Assembly: GCF_032854445.1 (NCBI RefSeq)
Contig: NC_088296.1
Location: 928,001 to 992,000, forward strand
DNA from: Liolophura sinensis
Lineage: Eukaryota; Mollusca; Polyplacophora; Chitonida; Chitonidae
Direction: 5' to 3'
Length of the DNA stretch: 64,000 nt
Shown here: positions 1-13,700 of the stretch, one piece after another
How the letters are laid out: the number at the start of each line of letters is the position of its first letter
How positions within the stretch are numbered: the first letter of the stretch is position 1
Notes under the pieces: generated by a model
What the model saw: the letters and a program-made list of their open reading frames with translations, nothing else
Database searches by the model: none
What the model was told of the DNA's origin: nothing
Translations under genes and position numbers: made by a program

Positions 1-573
1 GATTCCTCTGCTCTCACTGCCCATGAGGACTGCGAAGACTAACACTGGTTAAAGACCATTTGTCTTCCAACAATGCGGAGTGCTTATCTGAATGTCACAT
101 CTGGTAAAGATCTTCCATCACTTGGCAAGGTTCAGTAGCCTACCCTGGCCACTACACTTCTTTCAATGAATAAAACCGACTGCCATTATTGTATAAGTGA
201 AAAATTCTTCAGTCTATGGCTTTAAACAGCAATGAAATGAATACATTAATAAACAAATTAAAAAAGACATAGTACATTAGTGTGACTTTTGTTGCCTGAC
301 AAACAATGAGGGTGTGTTTATGGATATGTCCCTATGATGTATATTATGTCTGCGATGTGTCCATGGATGTTAGGTATGTTAGCAATATTGTCCTCGGGTC
401 TGATACTCCAAAACCGGTACTGATGCTCCATTATTGATACTCCGTTGCTCATACGACATTACAATACTTCTTATCCCTAATGTGCAGCTCATTACTGAGA
501 CTTTAGTGTTTAACTTCTTATGGTGTCATACAAACATCCGTCACTATAAAACATATATGGTGAATGCATTTGC
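1..573. other. Left flank, no gene recognised
   Basis: AT-rich sequence with no convincing exon, repeat unit or RNA gene on either strand. Confidence 0.5.
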
Positions 574-795
574 ATTTATTTATTAATTTGATTCATATTT
601 TACAACGTACTCGATTATATTTCATTTATACAACGGCAGCTAGCATTATGGTGAGAGGAATCCAGACAGAGCATGGTGGAAACCTACGGCCATCAGCAGG
701 TTGCTGACTGACCTTCCCAGGTAGGACTTGAGGAGAAGACAGCGTGAGCTATGCTTGAACTCACAGTGACGGCATTAGTGAGAGGCTCCTGAATG
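574..795 (-). mobile_element. tRNA-derived SINE family A, old copy
   Basis: On the minus strand this is a diverged copy of the commonest SINE in the window (family A). It starts on + with a TTTATTTATT tail and a degraded TTTTACAACGTACTC core, then AGCATTATGGTGAGAGGAA and the TTGAACTCACAG box-B-like segment of the tRNA head. Family A in sense reads: tRNA-like head with GGCCTCCGTGGC and GAGTTCAAGTCC, a body containing CCATAATGCTGGCC, then AGTACGGCGTAAAACACC and an ATCAAATAAATAAA tail. It resembles the META-type SINEs described from molluscs, but that name is from memory and unchecked. Confidence 0.8.
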
Positions 796-1590
796 GATAG
801 TGAAAAATTACTGATCAAATACGGACCCACTGCCTGTAATAAGTAGGCCCTATACAGATATGTACTGGCCAGATCGCAGGTACATAATATGTATATATTG
901 AGCTTAATTCCGCCCCTTTTCTACACCTTAGGGTATACTTACACAGCTGTGAATTAAGAAGACTTTCTCTTTGAATAATCCAAACCATACAACGTCGTCG
1001 GCTCAACAGTGGTGCCTAATCACAATCCATTCCACCCCTCCGATAGATGGAAGGCATTAAAGCTGAGAATCGCTGGTGTCATGTTGTTGGGAAATCCACA
1101 GAGCCTCGTTTTCGGCCTAAGGCGGTCGTGCCTTAGGGGGAATCCCCAGCCAGATGGCATGTATTTTTTTTTTAATTATGCGACATACAAAAGATGTCAG
1201 CGCTTCTCCATCGATCACCCGCTGCACATTTATTCTTTTAGAGGACAACCAATTGCCGTTGGTAAAGATTAGCGGTAAAACGCGGTTGGGTCTTCAAAGT
1301 CCGTGGACTGGAACCGTTGCTTGGGCAGTGCTCATTCAGGATTCCGCTACTGGGTGGCGCTGTAGTCTGCGCAGGGATATATCTGAAGTTACCAAATGAA
1401 AGGAATTTTATTTATGTCTTAAAATACGATTCATCTAAATAAAAACTTCATCGTAAAAGATAACTTATTATCGACTATGGTATTTACTAAAACATACCTA
1501 AAGTTGGTTTTATTTCTGAGAACTACTTGTTTTTGCGTAGGCATATTTGGGGTGAGACGGTACTTAATGTTTGCGTAGTAGTGACGCGTG
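796..1590. other. Upstream region of the selenoprotein W gene
   Basis: No exon or repeat recognised. It lies immediately 5' of the likely promoter and may hold regulatory sequence; none can be named from the sequence. Confidence 0.4.
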
Positions 1591-1596
1591 CTGCAT

Positions 1597-1603
1597 TATA
1601 AAA
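1597..1603 (+). promoter_or_regulatory. Candidate TATA box of the selenoprotein W gene
   Basis: TATAAAA lies 106 bases upstream of the proposed start codon at 1709. Transcription starting about 30 bases downstream would give a 5' UTR of about 80 bases. Position and motif only; no other core element was identified. Confidence 0.4.
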
Positions 1604-1708
1604 AGCAGCGTGACAACGCAAATTCTATTGAAAGTGTTCAGCCGTCTAGAGACTACCAGATCGCAAAAGCCTGCTAGGTTAGTGGGATAAGTCACACAAG
1701 AAATCATC

Positions 1709-1737
1709 ATGCCAGCTGAAGTTCATGTCGAATACTG
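1709..1737 (+). CDS. SELENOW: SELENOW exon 1 (coding part)
   Basis: ATG in context ATCATCATGCC, nine codons, then TG, the first two bases of Cys10. The donor is TG|GTAGGT at 1738. The codon is completed by the T at 7711 (TGT). This ATG gives a protein start equal in length to vertebrate SelW, with Sec at residue 13. Confidence 0.9.
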
Positions 1738-4700
1738 GTAGGTGCTGACTACACGGTGTGTACGATTGTATCACTGAACGTTGTTGTAGTAATGGTTGTT
1801 GAGTTACTTACATATTGGTATGATCACACGTCAAGTACTTGATGATCAGTTCGCACCCTGTGGTCCAACTCATCCTTGTTTAACGTGACAGTGACTCGTG
1901 CACATTAATTATTTGGCTGTCGTAAATACAAAGTTGCAGATTCTTTCAGCAAGCAGAGTCTCCACATTACATATCATTACGTTAATTTTTGGTACAATTT
2001 TGTTCGGGCATATATGACCCCTAAACCAGCGTCAGAGCGCAATTCATTTAAAAACTTGATGCAGTTGTTGTGATAGTTTTTCACTGTAAGATATTTGGCA
2101 AGGGTAGGTTTTCAAACCGAGAGAGCTTTGACAATGGTTTGAGGCTAGAGCAATCTGGGACTAGTTGGGTTGTGTGCGACACGGTGGTTACTGGTCTAGT
2201 TAGGTGATTGGCTCTGAGATACTTTGCTCCTAGTGACTCACACCAGCGACATAGAGAAAATCCGACTATGGCAGTGCTTCCGTAGCATTTCTGCTTGATG
2301 CAGATTGCAACTGTAGTGATGCCCAGGCTAAATTGGAACGTGTGGGGATCAACTTCCAGCTTTGAACTTGGTGACATTGGCAGCAGTGGTTGGTATGTTA
2401 GTCCAGTAACCTACATTGAAGCATTTGCAGCCATGCCACTTACTTACAGTAAAATGTGAACTGAAAATGCCAGTTTTGCGTTTGTGCATAGTCATTGTGG
2501 CAGAGCAACAATTTCATATCTTGATGGGACTGGGCCCGATAGCACATTTGGTAGAGTGTTTGCTTCGGGAGCGGTAGGTCCAGGGTCAAGCCTGGGTTGA
2601 GTCACACGTACGACTTTAAAAGAGGAAGCTGTAACTTCCTCGCTTGGCGTACTTGCCTTCGGCAAGGCGTCTCAGTGAAGCAGCACTAGATAAAAGAGCA
2701 ATGGAAATCTGTCCTGCAACAAGGAGGCACATTATATGCACTCTTACTTCCTTCGTCGTCATATGACTGAAAAACTGTAAAGTACGACGTTAAACCCCAA
2801 GTGCTCGCTCACTCACTCTATCTTGATGATGCATTAATTCAAGCATGCCACAAATAGGGAAATACATGTAATAAGAAATTTAAGAAAGCTACACCAAGAT
2901 TAGGTCATGTTTTTTTTTTAGTTTGACGAGTGAAATTAGCCAATTGGAACAAGTAATGTAAATCTTCTACCTTTTCTACTAAAGTGCTTTTTTCAGTGGA
3001 ATATATGCGTACAATTATTATGAAAATGACACCAAAACTGACTTGTTTGTGTCACTAATAATGCGAGATTCATTTGCTAACATTTGCTAAATTATGGGCT
3101 GTTTAGCCATATATTTGTATAGAAATCGATTGGTAAGAGAGTTTCATTTATGTCTTGATATTAAACATACAACACCATTACACTTAGCACAACACTACAC
3201 TTTGCATAACATTACACTTCACACAACGTTACAGTTTGTATGATATTACACTTCACACAACGTTACAGTTTGCATATTACACTTCACAAAACATAACACT
3301 TCACACATTACAGTTTGTATGATATTACACTTCACACAAAATTACACTTTGCATGATATTACACTTCACACAACTTTACACTTCACACAACTTTACACTT
3401 CACACGACATTACACTTGCATGATATTACACTTTACACGATATTACGCTTCACACGACTTTACACTTTACATAATATTACACTGCTTACCAATACACTTC
3501 ACATTTACCCATTCATGAAGTACAATAGTTACAGCACAATTCATTATTTTTTTGAAGTGGCACATTTTGGTTGATTCATTCACGTTATGGGGCTACTTAA
3601 GAGGTGTTTATGTTCACGTTGATTAATGTGTTATCAGAAAACGTTAGAGTGTTGGCATAACATTTAAAAGTATAAATTTCTGTATGTATACGTGTGTATA
3701 TTTTGTATACCGTCTTTATACATACACTTTGTTTTATTTATTAATATTCGTGTGAATAGACCAGCCAGCGTCACCTGTCATGACTGTAGATTACACAAAA
3801 AGTTAGGCGTTGATACCAATCAGCTGCATAGCTTAAGAAAGTCTAATAGTTCTCACTTCAACGGTTAGAATAGTTGAGGTAGATTGTCTGTATACATACG
3901 TAAAAGTCGTAAAATTTTGTCTGGTCGTTTCCTCGAGGCTCTTCTCGGGTTTTCTCCCACCAAAATGCTGGCTGACATCACATTTAAGGCAAATATTGAG
4001 TGCAGCTTAAAACACCAATCAAATAAATAAATAGTTTGTCTTCATAAAGTGCATTTTTAGAGGTAAGTTAATGTGAAGATTATTGGGGGAAAAAACAACC
4101 ATTTTAACTTATTTACAGTACAGTAAATTGCCTAATATTTCACCCTAAAAATACATTTTTTAAGGCAAATAAACATCACATAATGCTTATAAATGGTGTT
4201 GAAACTCACATATTTCCATTTGGATATAATTCTTTGTGTAGTTGTCAAACAAACCTCAAAATGCCTTTCTAAGATCAGTAGATCTCACAGAATCCGGTTA
4301 AACGTGCAACTTAGTGATGGATGAAATTTGAGCTCAGTCACAATATATAGTATCCACACAAAATATTCCTTCAGGTCAAATAATACATCTTTGCTGCCAA
4401 AACATCACACAGCTGTGTAAAACAAAACCATGGGATTCATGCACAAGTGCAAGTAGAAGTAGAGATTTGTAGAAAAAATATTTTTGTATTGTTGGAGCAA
4501 AAATACTAAATTCAGTGGTGCTAAATTCTGTCTGTGCCAGCAGAACAATTGTCCACATATTGATCAAAGCTTTCAAAGCATGCTTTGTTCTGTGATGCAT
4601 GTCTTACATTTGTTACCTACATGTGCTGCCCCATTCATGCATTATTCGTAAAGGACTGCAGTAGAGCGAAGAATTTGAAGGTTGTAACAAAGAGAAGCCA

Positions 4701-7700
4701 AAACTTCTTTAGTCAAGAAAGTCTGACTTTACAGCAGCTTTTATTAGTGTCTCGGGCTTGTTGCATGTCATACCTGTTCACAGATACACAGGTACATGTT
4801 GGTTCTTGCATCGTGTAATTTATGAACATGAAGGACTTTACAGCAGCTTTTATTAGTGTCTCAGACTTGTTGAATGTCATACCTTGTTCACAGGTACATG
4901 TTGGTTCTTGCATCGAGACCAGAAATTAGGGCTTTCTACACCAAATTTTAGAGTCAAAATTACAGATACTAATTTTTGTACAGTAAGCACTAATGAATGT
5001 AAGGAATTTGTTCAAAGGTATGTAAAGTTAAATTTGGCAGGCAATATTTCCTGTAATTTGAGTTTTTGAGGGTATCTTGTAATTTGGGTATGCCAAAAGG
5101 GTATGAAAATACCTTTGTGTTTGGCCCTGTCATGGACTTGTATGATTGGGATGTCCTGTGTTACTCTCGTGTTATATGTGCTGTAGTCAGGAATTAGCTT
5201 AAAACCACCATAAGATTGTCATTTAACAAAACTTGGATGTGTTTGCAAAGCAAGAGTTATCTAGAAATACAGAATATTAGCTAAATTTAGGCTAAATAGT
5301 TATGAAAACTCAAAACCTTATCATCAGCCCATGGAACACGTGGGAAACATTATACAAATTGTTGAACAAGAAAAATTAGGATCACTTACCCTCGTGTTTT
5401 GTAATTGATGGGCGCAAGTCAAGAGATAAATCTGAAATAGCTAAGGGTTTCAACAAATATTTTAGCTCTTTGGCCTCAAATCTTGAGTCTACTATACCTT
5501 CAGTGGAGAAAATCTTTTCAGATCATCTTGGAAATCCTAATGACAGTAATTTCTCATTTCCATACATTTCACCAACAGACATCTTTAATGCTCTAACATC
5601 CTTGAAATCTAATGCTGCTGCTGGACTAGATGGTATCCATATGTCTAATGTGAAACTTGTTTTTGACTGTATATCGGCTCCTCTAGCCCACATTAATTAT
5701 CTGTCGTTCTCATCAGGTTCAGAAGGAACCATTCCACCCAGTACGCCGCCTGCTCATTATTTGACAAACTTATGACCGCTATGGAGAACAAGAATTATAC
5801 TGTGGCTATCTTCCTTGACTTATCAAAGGCTTGTGACACTGTGAATCATAACATTCTTCTTTCAAAACTAGATCACTATGGCTTCCGGGACCTGTCAAAG
5901 GACTGGCTGGGTAGCTACCTGTCAAACCGTACATGATGTACATCCTTCAGCAATGTATTGTCTGAATCCACAGACGTTACATGTGGTGTACCTCAACGGT
6001 CGATTCTGGGACCAATCCTTTTCTTATTATATATCAATGACATATCAAAAGTAACAGACGTCCTAAATATTATATTCTGTGCAGATGATATCAGCACAAC
6101 TTATTCCTGTGAAAATGTTGATGAGGCTCTCAAGACTTAATCTTATGAGCTATGAAAGGTGACCACTTGGTTCTGTGCAAACCGCCTTTCACTAAATGTT
6201 AACAAAACAAAGTATATGTTAATCTCGCCCGCGAGTTGACATAGACCACAAATTACTGTTCCCTTGAATGTTTCTGGGACAGAGGTTAAACGAGTCAGGG
6301 AGTTCAAATTTCTTGGTTTTATGTTTAACGAAAAGCTAAATTGGACGTCACACATAGACTGTATTCGTAAAAAGGTCTTGAGGAATCTAGGTATATTAAA
6401 CAACATTAAGGACTGGGTGAATAATAAAACACTATTTTAAACACGTATAAGTCTCACCTGCAATAACGTGCTGTTCGAATTGTGACTATGTTTAGGTCCC
6501 TAGAACACACAAAGCCACTTTTTTGTACTCATGAAATTCGGCCCATATCTGAATTGAACATTTTTTCTATTAATATGATATAGGATAAATTTTTTATCAC
6601 CCAGAAGTATAAAGACCTAGCTTTAATAATTACATTATTACAAACAATGACGTACGTCACTATGGCACAACACGTCGGCCATTAGATCTGTATCGAACTC
6701 CCTTTAAAAGTAATCTGTCCTATCGTTCACTTAAAGTAGCTGGCCCTCGGGAATGGAACAAACTCCTTTCATACTACGCAATATTCAGTTAATTTCCTTA
6801 TTCAAATCTAAATTGAAATCGTATATGCTGCAGCACTTATTCTCCGTTTAGGCTAACACCTGTATATATTATTTATTTATTTATTTACTTTTTTCACAGG
6901 AACAGATAATAACCATGTTGACAATCACTATAGTTCACATGCCTGTATTATATACAAATTGTATGTTAATGGGTTAGAGCAAGCTCCATGGAGCTATATT
7001 TCCTCCAGTATGTTTCTGTATGTTTATTTGAATTGTTTGTTTTATGTTTTGTATATTATATTGGTGAATAAACAAACAAACAATACATTCTTGATGAAGT
7101 CATTGGTTACATGAGTTTCAATGTTTTATACTCTCTTGAATTTCGGCAGTTACATGTATTTTCATGTTTCTGACTTTCTTGTTTCAATGGTTACACTTCT
7201 TTCTCTATTTCTTACCTTCTGATTTAAGTGGTGTAAGTGAGTTTCTTACTGTCTTTTCAAGGGTTACACTTGCCTCGGTGGTTTTTACTTTTCCATTATC
7301 ATGTTTCCAACTGTTTCACTGTTTCTGACTTTCTCGTTTCAGTGTTTCCAATGTTTCTGACTTTCTTATAAGGGTTACACGTGTTTCACTGTTTCTTACT
7401 TTCTCATTTAAGTGGTTTTACGGGTGTAAGTTACAATTTCTGACTGTCGTTTCAGAGGTTACACTTGCCTTAGTGTTTCTGACATTTCCATTACAGTGTT
7501 CCAGTGTTTCTGACTTCCTCATTTCAGTGTTGCCAACTGTTTCGCTGTTTCGTACTTTCTCATTTCAGTGTTTCCAACTGTTTCACTGTTTCTGACTTTC
7601 TTGTTTCAGTGGTTACACTCATTTCACAGTTTTCTTATAATAAGTTGTTAGACGTGTTTCACTGCTTCTTACTTTCTCATTCTAATGGTTTTACGTTTTT

Positions 7701-10700
7701 CTCGTTGTAGTGGTGCCTGAGGGTACGAGCCCCGGTATCGGGAACTCCGTGATGAGATATTACAGGACGTTCCCGATGCTAAGGTCACCGGGTCAGTGGG
7801 CAGAAGTTGTGAGTATCAGTACAAATAATACCTTTAGTAAAAAGGCTCATTTGGTTAGTGCGCTAGCACAGCGTAATGACCCAGGAGCCTCTCACCAATG
7901 CGGTAGCTGTGAGTTCAAGTCCAGCTCATGCTGGTTTCTTCTCTGGCCCAAAGTGGGAATGTCTTCCAGCAACCTGCGGATGGTTGTGGGTTTCCCCAGG
8001 CTCTGCTCGGTTTCCTCCCATGCACCATAATGCTGGCCCCATCGTATAAGTGAAATATTCTTGAGTACAGCGTCTAGCACCAATCAAATAAATACCTCTG
8101 GAAAACATGATAACAGAAGAGACCACCTTTTTGAATTCCCAGGTGTGCCGTCATACATGTAACACAATTCCAAATGTTCACATTTCTGAAAAAAAAAATT
8201 CTGTGCTTATAAATTTCTCTTTCAGTAACTTACCCAGAATATACATTGTCGAGCAACAATTTTCAAGTCATTTGAAATCTTGACCTATGCCTTTAAGTTC
8301 TCTTCATGATCTCAAGGACAGTACTATATTCATGTATATGTACATGTAGGCCTGTTTTTCTTGTGTACTTTGTAGCAGGAACTTGTACAACTTGCTTATC
8401 ACCAGTTTGACATTTAATTGACTACTTTATCACTAATTTGACATCTTATTGGCTGGTTTGACTACTTTATCATTAATTTGACATCTTATTAGCTGGTTTG
8501 ACTACTTTATCATTAATTTGACATCTTATTGGCTGGTTTGACTACTTTATCACTAGTTTGACATCGTATTGACTGGTTTGACTTGTTTGTCACTAGTTTG
8601 ACATTTTCTTGACTGGTTTGACTGCTTTATCACTAGTTTGACATCTTATTGACTGGTTTGACTTGTTTTTCACTAATTTGACATCTTATTGGCTGGTTTG
8701 ACTACTTTATGACTAGTTTGACATCGTATTGACTGGTTTGACTTGTTTGTCACTAGCTTGACATCTTATTGGCTGGTTTGACTGCTTTATGACTAGTTTG
8801 ACATCATCTTGACTGGTTTGACTTGTTTATCATTAGTTTGACATCTTCTTGACTGCTTTAACTGCTTTATTACTAGTTTGACATTTTCTTAACTGGTTTG
8901 ACTGCTGTATCACTAATTTGACATCTTATTGGCTGGTTTGACTACTTTATCACTAATTTGACATCTTATTGGCTGGTTTGACTACTTTATCATTAATTTG
9001 ACATCTTATTGGCTGGTTTGACTACTTTATCACTAATTTGACATCTTATTGACTGGTTTGACTACTTTATCACTAATTTGACATTTTCTTGACTGCTTTA
9101 ACTGCTTTATCACTAGTTTGACATTTTCTTGACTGGTTTGACTGCTTTGTCACTAGTTTGACATCTTGTTGACTGGTTTGACTGCTTTGTCACTAGTTTG
9201 ACATCTTGTTGACTGGTTTGACTACTTTATCACTAATTTGACATTTTCTTGACTGCTTTGACTGCTTTATCACTAGTTTGACATTTTCTTGACTGCTTTG
9301 ACTGCTTTGTCACTAGTTTGACATCTTGTTGACTGGTTTGACTGCTTTGTCACTAGTTTGACATCTTATTGACTGGTTTGACTGCTTTATCACTAATTTG
9401 ACATTTTCTTGACTGCTTTAACTGCTTTATCACTAGTTTGACATTTTCTTGACTGGTTTGACTGCTTTGTCACTAGTTTGACATCTTGTTGACTGGTTTG
9501 ACTGCTTTGTCACTAGTTTGACATCTTGTTGACTGGTTTGACTACTTTATCACTAATTTGACATTTTCTTGACTGCTTTAACTGCTTTATCACTAGTTTG
9601 ACATTTTCTTGACTGGTTTGACTGCTTTGTCACTAGTTTGACATCTTGTTGACTGGTTTGACTGCTTTGTCACTAGTTTGACATCTTGTTGACTGGTTTG
9701 ACTACTTTATCACTAATTTGACATTTTCTTGACTGGTTTGACTGCTTTATCACTAGTTTGACATTTTCTTGACTGGTTTGACTGCTTTGTCACTAGTTTG
9801 ACATCTTGTTGACTGGTTTGACTACTTTATCACTAATTTGACATTTTCTTGACTGGTTTGACTGCTTTATCACTAGTTTGACATTTTCTTGACTGGTTTG
9901 ACTGCTTTGTCACTAGTTTGACATCTTGTTGACTGGTTTGACTACTTTATCACTAGTTTGACATTTTCTTGACTGGTTTGACTGCTTTGTCACTAGTTTG
10001 ACATCTTGTTGACTGGTTTGACTGCTTTGTCACTAGTTTGACATCTTGTTGACTGGTTTGACTACTTTATCACTAATTTGACATTTTCTTGACTGGTTTG
10101 ACTGCTTTATCACTAGTTTGACATTTTCTTGACTGGTTTGACTGCTTTGTCACTAGTTTGACATCTTGTTGACTGGTTTGACTGCTTTGTCACTAGTTTG
10201 ACATCTTATTGACTGGTTTGACTGCTTTATCACTAATTTGACATTTTCTTGACTGCTTTAACTGCTTTATCACTAGTTTGACATTTTCTTGACTGGTTTG
10301 ACTGCTTTGTCACTAGTTTGACATCTTGTTGACTGGTTTGACTGCTTTGTCACTAGTTTGACATCTTATTGACTGGTTTGACTACTTTATCACTAATTTG
10401 ACATTTTCTTGACTGCTTTGTCACTAGTTTGACATTTTCTTGACTGGTTTGACTGCTTTGTCACTAGTTTGACATCTTGTTGACTGGTTTGACTGCTTTG
10501 TCACTAGTTTGACATCTTATTGGCTGGTTTGACTACTTTATCACTAATTTGACATTTTTTTGACTGCTTTAACTGCTTTATCACTAGTTTGACATTTTCT
10601 TGACTGGTTTGACTGCTTTGTCACTAGTTTGACATCTTGTTGACTGGTTTGACTGCTTTGTCACTAGTTTGACATCTTGTTGACTGGTTTGACTGCTTTG

Positions 10701-13700
10701 TCACTAGTTTGACATCTTATTGACTGGTTTGACTGCTTTATCACTAATTTGACATTTTCTTGACTGCTTTAACTGCTTTATCACTAGTTTGACATTTTCT
10801 TGACTGCTTTGACTGCTTTGTCACTAGTTTGACATCTTGTTGACTGGTTTGACTGCTTTGTCACTAGTTTGACATCTTATTGACTGGTTTGACTGCTTTA
10901 TCACTAATTTGACATTTTCTTGACTGCTTTAACTGCTTTATCACTAGTTTGACATTTTCTTGACTGGTTTGACTGCTTTGTCACTAGTTTGACATCTTGT
11001 TGACTGGTTTGACTGCTTTGTCACTAGTTTGACATCTTGTTGACTGGTTTGACTACTTTATCACTAATTTGACATTTTCTTGACTGCTTTAACTGCTTTA
11101 TCACTAGTTTGACATTTTCTTGACTGGTTTGACTGCTTTGTCACTAGTTTGACATCTTGTTGACTGGTTTGACTGCTTTGTCACTAGTTTGACATCTTGT
11201 TGACTGGTTTGACTACTTTATCACTAATTTGACATTTTCTTGACTGGTTTGACTGCTTTATCACTAGTTTGACATTTTCTTGACTGGTTTGACTGCTTTG
11301 TCACTAGTTTGACATCTTGTTGACTGGTTTGACTACTTTATCACTAATTTGACATTTTCTTGACTGGTTTGACTGCTTTATCACTAGTTTGACATTTTCT
11401 TGACTGGTTTGACTGCTTTGTCACTAGTTTGACATCTTGTTGACTGGTTTGACTACTTTATCACTAGTTTGACATTTTCTTGACTGGTTTGACTGCTTTG
11501 TCACTAGTTTGACATCTTGTTGACTGGTTTGACTGCTTTGTCACTAGTTTGACATCTTGTTGACTGGTTTGACTACTTTATCACTAATTTGACATTTTCT
11601 TGACTGGTTTGACTGCTTTATCACTAGTTTGACATTTTCTTGACTGGTTTGACTGCTTTGTCACTAGTTTGACATCTTGTTGACTGGTTTGACTGCTTTG
11701 TCACTAGTTTGACATCTTATTGACTGGTTTGACTGCTTTATCACTAATTTGACATTTTCTTGACTGCTTTAACTGCTTTATCACTAGTTTGACATTTTCT
11801 TGACTGGTTTGACTGCTTTGTCACTAGTTTGACATCTTGTTGACTGGTTTGACTGCTTTGTCACTAGTTTGACATCTTATTGACTGGTTTGACTACTTTA
11901 TCACTAATTTGACATTTTCTTGACTGCTTTGTCACTAGTTTGACATTTTCTTGACTGGTTTGACTGCTTTGTCACTAGTTTGACATCTTGTTGACTGGTT
12001 TGACTGCTTTGTCACTAGTTTGTCATCTTATTGGCTGGTTTGACTACTTTATCACTAATTTGACATTTTTTTGACTGCTTTAACTGCTTTATCACTAGTT
12101 TGACATTTTCTTGACTGGTTTGACTGCTTTGTCACTAGTTTGACATCTTGTTGACTGGTTTGACTGCTTTGTCACTAGTTTGACATCTTGTTGACTGGTT
12201 TGACTGCTTTGTCACTAGTTTGACATCTTATTGACTGGTTTGACTGCTTTATCACTAATTTGACATTTTCTTGACTGCTTTAACTGCTTTATCACTAGTT
12301 TGACATTTTCTTGACTGGTTTGACTGCTTTGTCACTAGTTTGACATCTTGTTGACTGGTTTGACTGCTTTGTCACTTGTTTGACATCTTGTTGACTGGTT
12401 TGACTGCTTTATCACTAGTTTGACATTTTCTTGACTGGTTTGACTGCTTTGACTGCTTTGTCACTAGTTTGACATCTTGTTGACTGGTTTGACTGCTTTA
12501 TCACTAGTTTGACATCTTGTTGACTGGTTTGACTGCTTTGTCACTAGTTTGACATCTTGTTGACTGGTTTGACTGCTTTATCACTAGTTTGACATTTTCT
12601 TGACTGGTTTGACTGCTTTGACTGCTTTGTCACTAGTTTGACATCTTATTGATTGGTTTGACTGCTTTATCACTAGTTTGACATTTTCTTGACTGCTTTA
12701 ACTGCTTTATCACTAGTTTGACATTTTCTTGCTGGTTTGACTGCTTTGTCACTAGTTTGACATCTTGTTGACTGGTTTGACTGCTTTGTCACTAGTTTGA
12801 CATCTTATTGACTGGTTTGACTGCTTTATCACTAGTCTGACATCTTGTTGACTGCTTTGTCACTAGTTTGACATTTTCTTGACTGCTTTAACTGCTTTGT
12901 CACTAGTTTGACATTTTCTTGACTGGTTTGACTGCTTTGTCACTAGTTTGACATCTTGTTGACTGGTTTGACTGCTTTGTCACTAGTTTGACATCTTGTT
13001 GACTGGTTTGACTGCTTTATCACTAGTTTGACATTTTCTTGACTGGTTTGACTGGTTTGACTGCTTTGTCACTAGTTTGACATCTTATTGACTGGTTTGA
13101 CTGCTTTATCACTAGTTTGACATTTTCTTGACTGCTTTAACTGCTTTATCACTAGTTTGACATTTTCTTGACTGGTTTGACTGCTTTGTCACTAGTTTGA
13201 CATCTTGTTGACTGGTTTGACTGCTTTGTCACTAGTTTGACATCTTATTGACTGGTTTGACTGCTTTATCACTAGTTTGACATCTTGTTGACTGCTTTGT
13301 CACTAGTTTGACATTTTCTTGACTGCTTTAACTGCTTTGTCACTAGTTTGACATTTTCTTGACTGGTTTGACTGCTTTGTCACTAGTTTGACATCTTGTT
13401 GACTGGTTTGACTGCTTTATCACTAATTTGACATCTTGTTGACTGGTTTGACTACTTTATCACTAGTTTGACATCTTGTTGACTGGTTTGATTTGTTTTT
13501 CACTAGTTTGACATCTTATTGGCTGGTTTGACTGCTTTGTCACTAGTTTGACATCTTCTTGACTGGTTTGCCTACTTTATCACTAGTTTGACATCTTGTT
13601 GACTGGTTTGACTGCTTTGTCACTAGTTTGACATCTTGTTGACTGGTTTGACTGCTTTGTCACTAGTTTGACATCTCCTTGACTGGTTTGACTGCTTTAT

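Larger units (their letters stand above)
1738..7710 (+). other. SELENOW intron 1
   Basis: A phase-2 intron of 5973 bases from GTAGGT to TTGTAG. It holds a family B SINE, a TTACACTTCACACAAC minisatellite, a family A SINE fragment, a short duplication, a decayed LINE and a pyrimidine-rich degenerate tandem repeat up to the acceptor. Confidence 0.85.

Noticed and set aside
2527-2600. Functional tRNA gene
   Set aside because: The tRNA-like head belongs to a SINE; the box B and acceptor stem are degraded and the body continues as SINE.
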